Shown here one piece after another: positions 37,659 through 46,688 of a stretch of DNA of 64,000 nt. This stretch comes from Erythrobacter litoralis (GTDB lineage Bacteria; Pseudomonadota; Alphaproteobacteria; Sphingomonadales; Sphingomonadaceae), in the NCBI RefSeq assembly GCF_029760855.1, contig NZ_SOSI01000008.1, positions 45,047 to 109,046 of the forward strand, given 5' to 3'. A program made the translations under genes and the position numbers. Position 1 is the first letter of the stretch. Each line of letters opens with the position of its first letter. The notes below the pieces were generated by a model, which was given only the letters and a program-made list of their open reading frames with translations, was not told the DNA's origin and made no database searches.

Positions 37659-39821
37659 TCAGAACCCTGCCCGCACACCGATAGTTGCGGTGCGCGGTGC
37701 GCCCGGCTGGACCCAGAGCTGCGAATAGCTGTTGGCGTACCAGTCCGCGTCGAAGAGATTGGCGACGGTGCCGAATGCCGTAAGGTTATCCAGCACCGCG
37801 ACCTCTCCGAATACCCGGAACAAGGTGTGATCGGGCAGGAAGAAGTCGGTGCCGGTCGCGCCCAGTCTCTCGCCGACATATTGCACCCCGCCGCCCAGCT
37901 TCGCGTCGCGTCCGGCAATCTGGAAGCCTTTGGACGCCTGAACGTTAAGCGTGTGATCCGGAATGTTGATCAGCGGATCGCCCGGTTCGATGACGAAGGA
38001 GAAGTTCGGGTCGAGCACACTCGAACGCGATTCCGCATCGACATAGGCGTAACTCAGCAGGACATCGATATCGCCGGGCAGGCGTCCGTTTACGTCGAGC
38101 TCGACCCCGCGGCTGCGCGCTTCGCCGATCGCGACCGAAAAGCCCGGATTGTTGATGTCGCTGGCGAGAACGTTGTCCTTTTCCAGCTGGTAGAGCGTAA
38201 AGGTGCCGGTCAGCGCCCCGTTCAGCAGCGTCAGCTTGGCGCCCGCCTCGACCGATTTGCTGACTTCGGGATCGAAAATGCGCCCCGTCACATCGGTGCC
38301 GATATTGGCGCGGAAGCCTTCGCTATAGGCGGCATAGAATGTGACGGCGGGCGATACTTCGTAGACCACCCCGAACTGGGGGCTGACCCGGCTATCGTTA
38401 CGCTCGCTATCCACATCGGTCAGGTAGTTTTCGGTGCGCAATTTGAAGTCGTCGTAACGGGCGCCGAGCCGCACCTGCAAGCGATCGGTCAGCTCGATCT
38501 GATCCTGTACGAAAAAGCCCGTCGAACTTTGCTGGTCGAGACGGTTGTTCTGCGGCAGCGGGGTAGGCAGCGGGAAGCGACCGTAAACCGGATCGAGAAT
38601 ATCGATCACGTAAGCCTCTTCATCGGTCGAGTTGCTCGCGACCGATGGAGGGCGGACCCGGCGGAAATCCTGCAGATTGTCGAATTCATCGTGGTCGGCA
38701 CCGATCAAGATGCGATGGATGAGGCCTCCGGTCGCGAATTCGCCGCTGATCTCGCCGCGGATAACGGTCTGCTGCGAATCGTACACACGCGAGCGACGCT
38801 GGCGGGACAGCGACCTGCCATCGATGAAGATCAGCTGGCGCGACACGGCGAGTTCTGGATCGGACGATGTGCCGGTAAGCAGCGTATCGCGGATGCTGCC
38901 GCCCAGCAGCAGGCTCCAGGTATCGCTGAATTCGTGTTGCAGACGCAGAGAATGGCCTTCGGCTCGTGCGATATGATCGCCATCGCCCGGCTCGCCGAGA
39001 TAGCGGTCGCGCGGAACGGTATCGAAATCGTCATTCAGCACCACGATGCCGCGATCGAACGGCACCTCCACACGGGTCTTTTCAAGATCGTAGGTAATGC
39101 GGGTGTTCTCGCCCAGCGCCAGGCCGATCGAAGGGAGGAAGCCCCAGCGATATTCCTCCACCGTATCGCGAAACGTGTCGCCGTCTTCGATATAACCGAT
39201 CAGGCGCGCGCTGAGATTGTCGGTGACGGCGAGGTTGATATCGGCTTCCCCCCGCACGCGGTCGAAACTGCCGAACTGGCCGGTAATGGTCCCGAACGTG
39301 TCACCGATCAGCGCCTGCTTGGTCACGAGATTGACCGTGCCGCCAGGCTCGCCGCGACCCAGAAGAGCGGCTGCCGGGCCCTTGAGAACCTCGATGCGTT
39401 CGAGGCCGGCCGTGTCGCGCTCGCCGCCGAAGCCACGCCCGCCGTTGAACCCGTTGACGAGATAGCCGGTCGGAATGTTTTCGTCGCCCGCGAAACCGCG
39501 GATAGCGAACGAATCCCACAAGCCGCCGAGCGTATTCTGCCGCGCGACCGACGCGTTGAGATCGAGCGCATCGTTCAGCCGGATGAGGTTGTTTTCTTCC
39601 AGCGTTTCGGCATCGATCACGTCGATCGACTGCGGAATTTCCGATATCGCGAAATCACCGCGATAGGCTTGCCGCACCCCGGTGACGAGAATTGCCGAAT
39701 TGTCTTCTTCGTCGACACCGACTGGCACTATCTCGCCGCCGGACTGTGCGAGTGCGGGAAGCGGCGCAAGCAGGAAGCCCAGCGAAAGAAGGGCGGTGGA
39801 CGTGCGAAAACGGGTGGTCAT
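37659..39821 (-). CDS. TonB-dependent siderophore-type receptor
   Basis: Outer-membrane TonB-dependent receptor of 720 residues. A signal peptide is present (RTSTALLSLGFLLAPLPALA, then QSGG). The plug domain has SEIPQSIDVIDAETLEENN and RIEVLKGPAAALLGRGEPGG, typical of siderophore receptors (TIGR01783-like); the barrel ends in the expected aromatic residue (GVRAGF). Ligand unknown. Start 39821 (MTTRFRTS). It heads a minus-strand operon with the ABC-2 exporter and probably the M14 peptidase, and faces a divergent PepSY protein across 118 bases. Confidence 0.93.
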   Translation of the reverse strand: MTTRFRTSTALLSLGFLLAPLPALAQSGGEIVPVGVDEEDNSAILVTGVRQAYRGDFAISEIPQSIDVIDAETLEENNLIRLNDALDLNASVARQNTLGGLWDSFAIRGFAGDENIPTGYLVNGFNGGRGFGGERDTAGLERIEVLKGPAAALLGRGEPGGTVNLVTKQALIGDTFGTITGQFGSFDRVRGEADINLAVTDNLSARLIGYIEDGDTFRDTVEEYRWGFLPSIGLALGENTRITYDLEKTRVEVPFDRGIVVLNDDFDTVPRDRYLGEPGDGDHIARAEGHSLRLQHEFSDTWSLLLGGSIRDTLLTGTSSDPELAVSRQLIFIDGRSLSRQRRSRVYDSQQTVIRGEISGEFATGGLIHRILIGADHDEFDNLQDFRRVRPPSVASNSTDEEAYVIDILDPVYGRFPLPTPLPQNNRLDQQSSTGFFVQDQIELTDRLQVRLGARYDDFKLRTENYLTDVDSERNDSRVSPQFGVVYEVSPAVTFYAAYSEGFRANIGTDVTGRIFDPEVSKSVEAGAKLTLLNGALTGTFTLYQLEKDNVLASDINNPGFSVAIGEARSRGVELDVNGRLPGDIDVLLSYAYVDAESRSSVLDPNFSFVIEPGDPLINIPDHTLNVQASKGFQIAGRDAKLGGGVQYVGERLGATGTDFFLPDHTLFRVFGEVAVLDNLTAFGTVANLFDADWYANSYSQLWVQPGAPRTATIGVRAGF

Positions 39822-39906
39822 ACGGGCACCTAGAAGACATGGATAGGTCGGGAGATGAGACACAGTCTCGTTCAAGCGGCGCCTGTAGCAATGTAAGATA
39901 TCAGGT

Positions 39907-39919
39907 CAATGTTATATTG
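39907..39919. promoter_or_regulatory. A+T-rich near-palindrome between the receptor and PepSY genes
   Basis: CAATGTTATATTG is a 13-base palindrome with one mismatched pair, in the A+T-rich part of the 118-base divergent promoter region. It could be half of a Fur- or RirA-like operator, but it does not match the full Fur box. Confidence 0.3.
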
Positions 39920-39939
39920 TCACTTTCTAGGATCGTTTT

Positions 39940-41082
39940 GTGTCTGAAAGCCGGGTTGGCCATTCTGGAGGAAAGAGGTGGCGGGTCGCGATGCGCCGCT
40001 TGCATTTGTGGCTCGGGCTGGCGTTGGGCGCGTTGGTGCTGGTCTCCGGCCTGACCGGTTCTGCGCTGGTGTATTATGTCGAGATCGACGACATGCTGGT
40101 TCCCGAGCTGAGCGCCGTTCCTGCAGACGCGCGCCCCACTTCATGGCAGGGTGTATACGATGCTTTGCAGCGCGATCATCCGGAACGGACCGGTGCCTGG
40201 CGGATCGAAGTGCGCGAGCAGGGTGGCGCGATCCCGATCCGCTATTACGACCCGGTAGAAACGCGCGGCGAGGTTTTCGCCCCGCTGATGCTATGGCTCG
40301 ACCCGCGCGATTACAGCACGATCCGCAGCGCGTTCTGGGGCGAATACCCGACGACCTGGATATACAAGCTGCACTGGCAATTGCTGGCGGGGCCGACCGG
40401 CGCAACCGTGATGGGGCTCGCCGGCGCCGCGATGCTGCTGCTTCTAGCCAGCGGCCTCGTCGCCTGGTGGCCCCGGCGCGGCTATCTGCGCAATTCCATA
40501 CGCTGGAAATCGAAGGCAGCCTCGGTTCGGCGTCTTTACGACATTCACAAGCTGACCGCGATCGCCAGCGTGATCGTTTTGTTCGTCGTAGTGCCGACAG
40601 GCGTGATGCTCGAATTCCCGCAATACACACGGCCCTTGCTGGAACGTAGCGCCCCGCTTTTTGCCGAGCCGACATTGAGGTTGGACCCGAATGGCCGAAC
40701 GGCGCGGCCGCTCGATGCACTTGTTGCTCGCGCGCAAGCCCGCTTTCCGGACGGGTCCCTGGCCTGGATACAGACCCCGGGTGATGCGACCGCGCCGGTG
40801 CGCCTCACTTTTTCCCGACCCGGCGAACCCAGCCGGCGTTTTCCGCGCACCACTGTATGGATCGATCCATATTCCGGCGCCGTTCTCGCCACCCGCGACG
40901 GGATGGAGGAGACGCGCGGCGACATCGTCCTCAACTGGCTCCACCCGCTTCACGCCGGCGAGGTTTTGGGGCCCATCGGGCGGCTCATCGTTTTCCTATC
41001 GGGGCTGGCGTCGGCCGCTCTTGCTCTTACCGGGTTCTCGCGATGGCTCGTTCGCTACCGGCGATCGAAGACACTTGAGTGA
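39940..41082 (+). CDS. PepSY-associated transmembrane protein
   Basis: 380 residues from a GTG; an ATG 17 codons later is an alternative. Four transmembrane helices: LWLGLALGALVLVSGLTGSA, GATVMGLAGAAMLLLLASGL, LTAIASVIVLFVVVPTGVML, LIVFLSGLASAALALTGFSR. PepSY-like extracytoplasmic domains lie between them, with conserved histidines in the helices (RRLHLWLG, DIHKLTAIAS, LHPLHAGEVLG). Members are often linked with iron-siderophore uptake, where a ferric reductase role is proposed. The context (divergent siderophore receptor, adjacent siderophore-interacting protein) agrees. Confidence 0.88.
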   Translation: MSESRVGHSGGKRWRVAMRRLHLWLGLALGALVLVSGLTGSALVYYVEIDDMLVPELSAVPADARPTSWQGVYDALQRDHPERTGAWRIEVREQGGAIPIRYYDPVETRGEVFAPLMLWLDPRDYSTIRSAFWGEYPTTWIYKLHWQLLAGPTGATVMGLAGAAMLLLLASGLVAWWPRRGYLRNSIRWKSKAASVRRLYDIHKLTAIASVIVLFVVVPTGVMLEFPQYTRPLLERSAPLFAEPTLRLDPNGRTARPLDALVARAQARFPDGSLAWIQTPGDATAPVRLTFSRPGEPSRRFPRTTVWIDPYSGAVLATRDGMEETRGDIVLNWLHPLHAGEVLGPIGRLIVFLSGLASAALALTGFSRWLVRYRRSKTLE

Positions 41083-41091
41083 ACAATCCGA

Positions 41092-41856
41092 TTACAGAGC
41101 GGTCACGGCCTCGGCATCCTCGCGCTTGGCGATTTTGTGATCTTCCTCGGTCAGCCCGCTTTTCCAGTAGCTGGAAAGGTAGAGCCGGTCCGCCGCTAGG
41201 TTCCGTTCTTCGCGAAGGTAAGTGCGGAGGCGGCGCATCGCCGTAAATTCGCACGCGGCCCATGCGTATAGGCGGCCATCCGGCCAATCGAAGCTACGCA
41301 CCGCGTTCTCGAGCAGATCGGGCCGTGCGCCCGGCACAGGATTGATTAGCCAGTGGAGCACGATACCCGGCGGCGCGGTCAATGGCTGTATGTCGGCTTC
41401 GTCCTGCACTTCGAGAAACGCGGCTCCCCTCGCGTCCGGTGCGAGAGCTTCGAGATTGGCCGATATTGCCGGAAGCGCCGTCATGTCTCCGGCAATAAGA
41501 TACCGATCGTATCCGGGCGGCAAGGGTTTCGCAGCCCCCGGCCCTCCTATCGCGATCGTATCGCCGGATTGCGCCGCAAGGGCCCACTGCGTTGCCGGAC
41601 CTGCTTGCCCGTGCGCATCGGAATGCAGCGCGAAATCGACGTCCAGCTCTCCCTTTCGCTGATGGCGGATCGTGTAGGTTCTGACGACCGGCCGCCCGTC
41701 GCCGCTGCCGTTTTCAAGCATCAGCTTGAGATAGCCGCCTTTCTGGCCTGCTGGAAAATCATCGAGCTGCGCACCGCCCAAGGTGATCCGTAGCATGGAG
41801 GGGGTCACATGGCGGGTGTTCAGAACGGTAAAATTACGGGGAGCAGGGCGAGGCAA
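41092..41856 (-). CDS. Siderophore-interacting FAD-binding protein (SIP family)
   Basis: 254 residues. The flavin-binding barrel has RTYTIRHQRKGELDVDF (the RxYTxR motif) and the C-terminal NAD(P)H-type domain has YLIAGDMTALPAISANLEAL and YAWAACEFTAMRRLRTYLREE. SIP proteins reduce ferric siderophores in the cytoplasm. It is tail-to-tail with the PepSY gene (9-base gap), which supports an iron role for the neighbouring receptor. Confidence 0.92.
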   Translation of the reverse strand: MPRPAPRNFTVLNTRHVTPSMLRITLGGAQLDDFPAGQKGGYLKLMLENGSGDGRPVVRTYTIRHQRKGELDVDFALHSDAHGQAGPATQWALAAQSGDTIAIGGPGAAKPLPPGYDRYLIAGDMTALPAISANLEALAPDARGAAFLEVQDEADIQPLTAPPGIVLHWLINPVPGARPDLLENAVRSFDWPDGRLYAWAACEFTAMRRLRTYLREERNLAADRLYLSSYWKSGLTEEDHKIAKREDAEAVTAL

Positions 41857-41997
41857 AGCAGATCTCTCATCAGGTTAGTGGCTGAAACTAGTGAGAATGC
41901 TTCGCAATTGCAAGTATGCGCGGTTCCGGTTCATCTCGATCCGTTAAGGCGGTCGCCCGGACATAAGGTGGACCCCATGCGTAGGGCAGGCGTGAAC

Positions 41998-42846
41998 ATG
42001 ACAATCTTGATAGCCGAAAGCGGCACCTCGGAGGATCGTGCCGAACGGCGGGACGATGTGGGGAAGAGCTCGGGCGAAACCTATGCCGCCACACTCAGGC
42101 AACTCATGCCGGGGGCTCGTTTCGATATCGTTCGGCCTTCGGACGAGGGAGCAAGCGCGATGTCTGCGCAGGACGTTGCTGCGTATGATGCGATCTTCAT
42201 CACCGGATCGCCGATGCATGTGTATAACGATACGCCCCCGGTCCGGCGGCAGATCGAATTCATGCAAGCCGTGTTCGCCTCTGGGACGCCATCGTTCGGT
42301 TCGTGTGCCGGGCTTCAGGTCGCGGTTGCTGCGGCCGGCGGAAAGGTTCGCCGTATGCCGGAGCGCCTGGAGGCGGGCATTTCGCGCGGCCTCGTTCGGA
42401 CCGCTGCCGGCGAAGGGCATCCCCTGCTGGAAGGCAGGCCGGCGGTGTGGGACGCACCGGCGCTGCATGGTGACGAAGTCGAGCACCTTCCTGAAAATGC
42501 CACGCTTCTGGCGGGCAACAGGATCACGCCGATACAGGCCGCCGAGATACGACATGACCGGGGGATTTTCTGGGGTGTCCAGTATCATCCCGAACTGGCA
42601 ATCGGCGAAATCGCGGCCGCATTGCGGCGGGAGTGCGATGCGCTGGTCGATGCCGGACTTGCCGAAGGACAAAGCGACGTCGGCGATATGGCGGATCGCC
42701 TGGATCGCCTTCATCGCGAACCGGATCGCCGTTCCTGCCAATGGCTGCTCGGTGTGGACGACGAGTTCGCCGACGAGACAAAACGTCGAACGGAACTGCT
42801 GAACTTCATTGCGGCGATCCCCTCGCTCGACCGCCGCGAAGGATGA
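41998..42846 (+). CDS. Class I glutamine amidotransferase-like protein
   Basis: 282 residues. The triad is visible: nucleophile Cys in FGSCAGLQVAVAAAGG and His-x-Glu in WGVQYHPELA. The N-terminus MTILIAESGTSEDRAERRD and the GSPMHVYNDTPP loop fit stand-alone GMP-synthase-type glutaminase domains. An ATG at 41977 with AAGGTGG upstream is an alternative start adding seven residues. The C-terminal 60 residues (from LVDAGLAEGQ) are additional. Partner enzyme and product unknown. Confidence 0.85.
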   Translation: MTILIAESGTSEDRAERRDDVGKSSGETYAATLRQLMPGARFDIVRPSDEGASAMSAQDVAAYDAIFITGSPMHVYNDTPPVRRQIEFMQAVFASGTPSFGSCAGLQVAVAAAGGKVRRMPERLEAGISRGLVRTAAGEGHPLLEGRPAVWDAPALHGDEVEHLPENATLLAGNRITPIQAAEIRHDRGIFWGVQYHPELAIGEIAAALRRECDALVDAGLAEGQSDVGDMADRLDRLHREPDRRSCQWLLGVDDEFADETKRRTELLNFIAAIPSLDRREG

Positions 42847-42883
42847 TACGTTCTGTGAAGCACGAGCATCCTACACCGCGCGA

Positions 42884-43642
42884 CTAAAGCAATTCGCCTT
42901 GATCCGGGCCGCTGCCGACGGGCGAAATTCCGCCGTCGCGCCGCTCGATCTCGGTCCGTGCCGAAAAGCGGACATCCTCGTTCCGGTCCGTCGTGTAGCG
43001 TTGCAACGTCTTGTCATCCAACTCGCGCCAGTAGGTGCCGCGGTCGGCTCCGTAAGGCACGCGCGGCAGAAGTCCGGGCTCCGCGCTCCACGCCAGCAAT
43101 TGGTCGAGGCCGGCCTCGTTGAGCTGGTCGCGCAGATGGTGCGCGGTCACGTATGCGTCCGGAAAGGAGCGGTGGACCGGCAAGCCTTTATCCCGGTCCA
43201 GACCCTCCGGCATGCGCCAGTAGCGCAGCACCTGATTGGAAAAGCCCGGACTGTCGGGCCACAGCCGCAGCGCGCATTTCCACGTGCAGATCCATTTCGC
43301 CCCGCCCGACAGCTTCGGGGTGCAGAAACGCTGCTCGAACGATGCGCGGTGGGCTGCGAGCGCGACCGCGCCTCCTTCCGGGCGCAGGATGGAGGGCGCG
43401 ACCTCCTGCCAGAACGGCGCGTCCTTCACGTCTTCGTCCATGATGTGATGCACCGCCATGGTCACCGGGGGGATCGCCCTTCCGGGATTGACGAAGCAGG
43501 CGCCATGCTCGCTACTCAAGGACCACTCTCCGTCGTCATGAAGCACGACATCCTGCCAGCCGACTTCGCACACCGCGTGCGCCGGCGGGCTGGAACCGGT
43601 AGTTTCCAGATCGATTACGCGAACTCGGGTCGTCGGCTTCAT
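42884..43642 (-). CDS. DEDDh 3'-5' exonuclease (exonuclease X / DnaQ-like)
   Basis: 252 residues. ExoI VIDLETTGSSP (Asp, Glu), ExoII AAHRASFEQRF (the exonuclease X/PolC-type second site) and ExoIII HRSFPDAYVTAHHL (His, Asp) give a complete DEDDh active site. The last 80 residues carry a region with GTYWRELDDKTLQRYTTD similar to the C-terminus of some exodeoxyribonuclease X proteins. The start is 5 bases past a possible 33-codon ORF. Confidence 0.88.
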   Translation of the reverse strand: MKPTTRVRVIDLETTGSSPPAHAVCEVGWQDVVLHDDGEWSLSSEHGACFVNPGRAIPPVTMAVHHIMDEDVKDAPFWQEVAPSILRPEGGAVALAAHRASFEQRFCTPKLSGGAKWICTWKCALRLWPDSPGFSNQVLRYWRMPEGLDRDKGLPVHRSFPDAYVTAHHLRDQLNEAGLDQLLAWSAEPGLLPRVPYGADRGTYWRELDDKTLQRYTTDRNEDVRFSARTEIERRDGGISPVGSGPDQGELL

Positions 43643-43647
43643 TATGC

Positions 43648-43749
43648 TTAGGTAGGAAGCGCGCGGACGTTCTGCACGTGTTCTCTTGTTTGGCTATCTC
43701 GCGCTTTACGACCCACTTCCATCCGGCGTCGAACGTAATCCTGCTCCAT
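43648..43749 (-). CDS. Possible 33-codon small ORF between aroC and the exonuclease gene
   Basis: Encodes 33 residues beginning MEQDYVRRRMEVGRKARD, strongly basic, with a GGATAGGG just before the ATG. It lies 44 bases after aroC and ends 5 bases before the exonuclease start on the same strand, so it could be a coupling leader. There is no homology support; it may be chance. Confidence 0.25.
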   Translation of the reverse strand: MEQDYVRRRMEVGRKARDSQTREHVQNVRALPT

Positions 43750-43793
43750 AACCCTATCCGGGGTTTCGACGGCCTTTGCTCGTAGAAATCGCG

Positions 43794-44876
43794 CTATCCG
43801 CACTGCGCCCGGTGAAGCAGTTTGTGATCCGCCAGTACCAGCGCCATCATCGCTTCCACCACCGGCGTGCCGCGGATGCCGACGCATGGGTCGTGGCGAC
43901 CCTTGGTGCGGACTTGCGCCGCCTCGCCGCCGCGCGTGATGCTGTCGACGGGTGTCAGGATCGAACTGGTCGGCTTGAACGCCACACGGCATGTGACCGG
44001 CTGGCCGGTCGAGATGCCGCCCGCGATGCCGCCCGCATGGTTGGCGGCGAATTCCACGCCGTCCGCGCCCGGCGTCATGGCGTCGGCATTCTCCTCGCCC
44101 GAAAGCCGCGCCGCGCCGAAACCGTCGCCGATCTCGACGCCCTTGACCGCATTGATGCTCATCATGCCGGCCGCAAGATCCGCATCGAGCTTGGCATAGA
44201 GCGGCGCGCCCCAGCCTGCAGGTACGCCCTCGGCCACGCATTCGACCACCGCGCCCAACGATGACCCGGCCTTGCGCGCCTCGTCCACCAGCGCCTCCCA
44301 GCGCCTCGCGGCGTCCGGGTCCGGGCACCAGAAGGGATTGCGCCCGATTTCGTCGCGGTCGAATCTTGCGGGATCGATCGCATCGCCGCCGATCTCGCTG
44401 ACATAGGCGGTGATGCGCACCTCGGGGATCACCAGCCGCGCCACCGCGCCTGCCGCCACGCGCATCGCGGTTTCCCGCGCGCTCGAGCGTCCGCCGCCGC
44501 GATAATCGCGAAAGCCGTATTTCGCGTCATAGGCATAGTCGGCATGGCCGGGGCGATAGGTGTTCGCGATCTCGGAATAGTCCTTGCTCCGCTGATCGGT
44601 GTTCTCGATCAGCAGGGAGATCGGCGTGCCGGTCGTGCGCCGTGCTCCGTCTTGGCTTTCGAACACGCCCGAAAGGATGCGGACCGCGTCGGGTTCCTTG
44701 CGCTGCGTAGTGAACTTGTTCTGCCCCGGCTTGCGTGCATCGAGAAAGGGCTGGATATCGGCTTCGGTCAGTGAGATCCCCGGCGGGCACCCGTCGACCA
44801 CCGCGCCGATCGAAGGCCCGTGGCTTTCGCCCCATGTGGTGAAGCGGAAGACCCGCCCGAACGTGTTCCAGCTCAT
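43794..44876 (-). CDS. aroC: Chorismate synthase
   Basis: Last step of the shikimate pathway: 5-enolpyruvylshikimate-3-phosphate to chorismate, with reduced FMN. 360 residues. The three signatures are present: [38 protein letters not shown], and the C-terminal [16 protein letters not shown]. Start 44876 ([15 protein letters not shown]) matches the family; the frame continuing to 45482 is not coding. It probably begins the short unit containing the exonuclease. Confidence 0.97.
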   Translation of the reverse strand: MSWNTFGRVFRFTTWGESHGPSIGAVVDGCPPGISLTEADIQPFLDARKPGQNKFTTQRKEPDAVRILSGVFESQDGARRTTGTPISLLIENTDQRSKDYSEIANTYRPGHADYAYDAKYGFRDYRGGGRSSARETAMRVAAGAVARLVIPEVRITAYVSEIGGDAIDPARFDRDEIGRNPFWCPDPDAARRWEALVDEARKAGSSLGAVVECVAEGVPAGWGAPLYAKLDADLAAGMMSINAVKGVEIGDGFGAARLSGEENADAMTPGADGVEFAANHAGGIAGGISTGQPVTCRVAFKPTSSILTPVDSITRGGEAAQVRTKGRHDPCVGIRGTPVVEAMMALVLADHKLLHRAQCG

Positions 44877-45142
44877 GGCTATGCGTCTTAGCGGATCGCC
44901 GAATACTGTCGAGCGGGCGGGCAGCCAAGAATTTCCTACCCGCGCCCAAGGCGGCATGGTCGGCCGATGACTGAACCGTTCTTCAACCCAACCGATTCCT
45001 CCCCCAGAACTGTGTTCCATGTGTTCCATCGGGACGGGTTCGCCCTTGTGGTCTACAACTTCCATCCAACACTGGCCAAGGGCGGCCGGTTGGGGCAGGA
45101 ACAAAACGCGCCCAATCGGCGGCGCAGCGTGGAAAGAAACCG

Positions 45143-45745
45143 ATGATCGCGAAGCTGAAAGGCCTGCTCGACGAAACCGGCGCGGACTGGGCGGTGATCG
45201 ACGTCTCGGGCGTGGGCTATCTCGTCCATTGCTCGTCCAAGACGCTGGCCGCTTTGGGTGAGGCTGGCGAGGGCTGCACGGTCTATACCGACCTTCAGGT
45301 GAGCGAGAACGACATGCGCCTGCTGGGCTTCGCCGAGGCGGCGGAGCGCGACTGGTTCCGTTTGCTGACGCAGGTTCAGGGCGTGGGCAGCAAGGTCGCG
45401 CTGGCAATCCTCTCGGCGCTCTCGACCGGCGAAGTGCAGCAGGCCTGTGCGGGCGGCGATGCCGCGATGGTCGCGCGGGCACAGGGCGTGGGGCCGAAAC
45501 TGGCGGGCCGGATCGTCAACGAACTGAAGGACAAGGCAGGCGCATTGCCGGGCGGCGGCATGGCGGGCGCGGCGCCTGCGATACCGGCCGGCGGGGCGAG
45601 CGCCGATGCGGTGAGCGCGCTCGAGAACCTGGGCTTCAAACCGGCAGTCGCGGCGCGCGCCGTGGCGATGGCGCAGGGCGAATTGGGTGAAGGCGCGGCG
45701 GAAGGCGACCTGATACGGGTAGCGCTGAAGAGGGCGGCGGGATGA
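45143..45745 (+). CDS. ruvA: Holliday junction branch migration protein RuvA
   Basis: DNA-binding tetramer that loads RuvB on Holliday junctions. 200 residues. Domain I starts [16 protein letters not shown] and has [16 protein letters not shown]; the helix-hairpin-helix domain has [17 protein letters not shown] and [18 protein letters not shown]-terminal domain III follows a Gly/Ala-rich linker. GGAAAG lies upstream. RuvC is not next to it and RuvB lies 1.4 kb downstream, an unusual split. Confidence 0.97.
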   Translation: MIAKLKGLLDETGADWAVIDVSGVGYLVHCSSKTLAALGEAGEGCTVYTDLQVSENDMRLLGFAEAAERDWFRLLTQVQGVGSKVALAILSALSTGEVQQACAGGDAAMVARAQGVGPKLAGRIVNELKDKAGALPGGGMAGAAPAIPAGGASADAVSALENLGFKPAVAARAVAMAQGELGEGAAEGDLIRVALKRAAG

Positions 45746-46107
45746 TGAAGCGGTGGCGGCTGGCAATTCTGATTGCTTACGCGGTCGTCTCCGCATCCGC
45801 GATGGTGCGGATGGGCGATCCGGATCGCGCGGACTGGTATCCTGTTGCCATCCCGCTTCTGCTGTGGACCGTATTGCCGATAGCGATCTTGTGCCTGCAA
45901 CCGTACCGCCCAAGGGCAAGCGGCATCGGCGCGGGGATTTCGGCGATGATCGGCGCTCTCATTTACCTGGCTACCGCTTGGTCCTCGACGGGCGACCCGC
46001 TCGATGGCTTGGTTTTCATGATGTTACCGGTCATGCAGCTTGGGTTCGCCTTGCTCTGGCTGGGCGGCGTCGCCCTTTATTACCGGCTGATCGATAGGAA
46101 GATCTGA
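45742..46107 (+). CDS. Small integral membrane protein
   Basis: 121 residues with about four helices ([75 protein letters not shown]). The ATG overlaps the ruvA stop (ATGA). Not recognised; it is probably cotranslated with ruvA and followed by the exported DsrE-like protein after one base. Confidence 0.75.
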   Translation: MMKRWRLAILIAYAVVSASAMVRMGDPDRADWYPVAIPLLLWTVLPIAILCLQPYRPRASGIGAGISAMIGALIYLATAWSSTGDPLDGLVFMMLPVMQLGFALLWLGGVALYYRLIDRKI

Positions 46108-46108
46108 T

Positions 46109-46639
46109 ATGCGTGTTATCCTGCCTATGTTAGTGCTTTTGGCCACGCCGGCGGCGGCGCAGGACGCCGCGCGGACCGGGCCGGTGTTCGACGGCTTCGG
46201 ACCGCATGTTCCGGTCGAGGGGATCGAGGCGGTGCCCGCGGATACCGAATTCGCGCACAGCTTCGACGTTGCGCGCAATGCCGAGGGCGAGGCGCGTAAC
46301 CGCGGGTTCGAAAGCGCGGCGCGGTTCATCAACATGCATGCCGCCCACGGAGTCGATCCCGACAATATGCGCGTGGCGGTGGTGGTGCATGGCAGCGCGG
46401 TGTACGACCTGCTGACCGATGAAGCCCATGCGGCGCGCGATTTCGGCGAAGTCAATCTGAGCGGCGACATGGTCCGTGCGATGCTGGACGAGGGCGTGCG
46501 CTTCATCGTCTGCGGCCAGAGCGCGGCGGGGCAGGGCGTCTCGCAAGCCGACCTGATCGAGGGCACGGAAATGGCCCTGTCCGCGATGACCGCGCACGCC
46601 CTCCTGCAACAGCGCGGTTATACGGTGAACCCGTTCTAG
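46109..46639 (+). CDS. Exported DsrE-family protein
   Basis: 176 residues. A signal peptide (MRVILPMLVLLATPAAAQ) is followed by a DsrE/F-like domain: VAVVVHGSAVYDLL, a helix, then DEGVRFIVCGQSAAGQGVS with one cysteine at the usual DsrE position. Related proteins take part in sulfur relay in the cytoplasm; exported versions are uncharacterised. It is in the ruvA transcript by spacing. Confidence 0.82.
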   Translation: MRVILPMLVLLATPAAAQDAARTGPVFDGFGPHVPVEGIEAVPADTEFAHSFDVARNAEGEARNRGFESAARFINMHAAHGVDPDNMRVAVVVHGSAVYDLLTDEAHAARDFGEVNLSGDMVRAMLDEGVRFIVCGQSAAGQGVSQADLIEGTEMALSAMTAHALLQQRGYTVNPF

Positions 46640-46656
46640 TGGTTGCCTGTCAATCT

Positions 46657-46688
46657 CGTCATCCTGAACTCGTTTCAGGATCCATCAC
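46657..46688 (+). repeat. REP-like palindromic element 1 (left flank of the GIY-YIG gene)
   Basis: Core stem ATCCTGAA (46661-46668) and TTCAGGAT (46674-46681) with loop CTCGT, head CGTC, tail CCATCACG. The GIY-YIG stop codon (TGA) lies inside the right arm. It is inverted with respect to element 2. Confidence 0.8.

Noticed and set aside
37827..39833. 668-codon frame antisense to the TonB-dependent receptor
   Set aside because: Antisense artefact with no recognisable domain; the receptor frame has plug and barrel features and a signal peptide.
39840..39940. Complete Fur box
   Set aside because: Only one imperfect 13-base palindrome is seen, not the 19-base GATAATGATAATCATTATC-type repeat.
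45000..45060. Repeated GTTC words upstream of ruvA as an alphaproteobacterial LexA box
   Set aside because: The alphaproteobacterial SOS box is GTTC-N7-GTTC; here the spacings are N5 and N11, and GAAC-N3-GTTC is also not the known form.
44877..45142. A ruvC or yebC gene in the 266-base gap before ruvA
   Set aside because: No frame in this gap encodes either family; it holds the aroC and ruvA upstream regions only.
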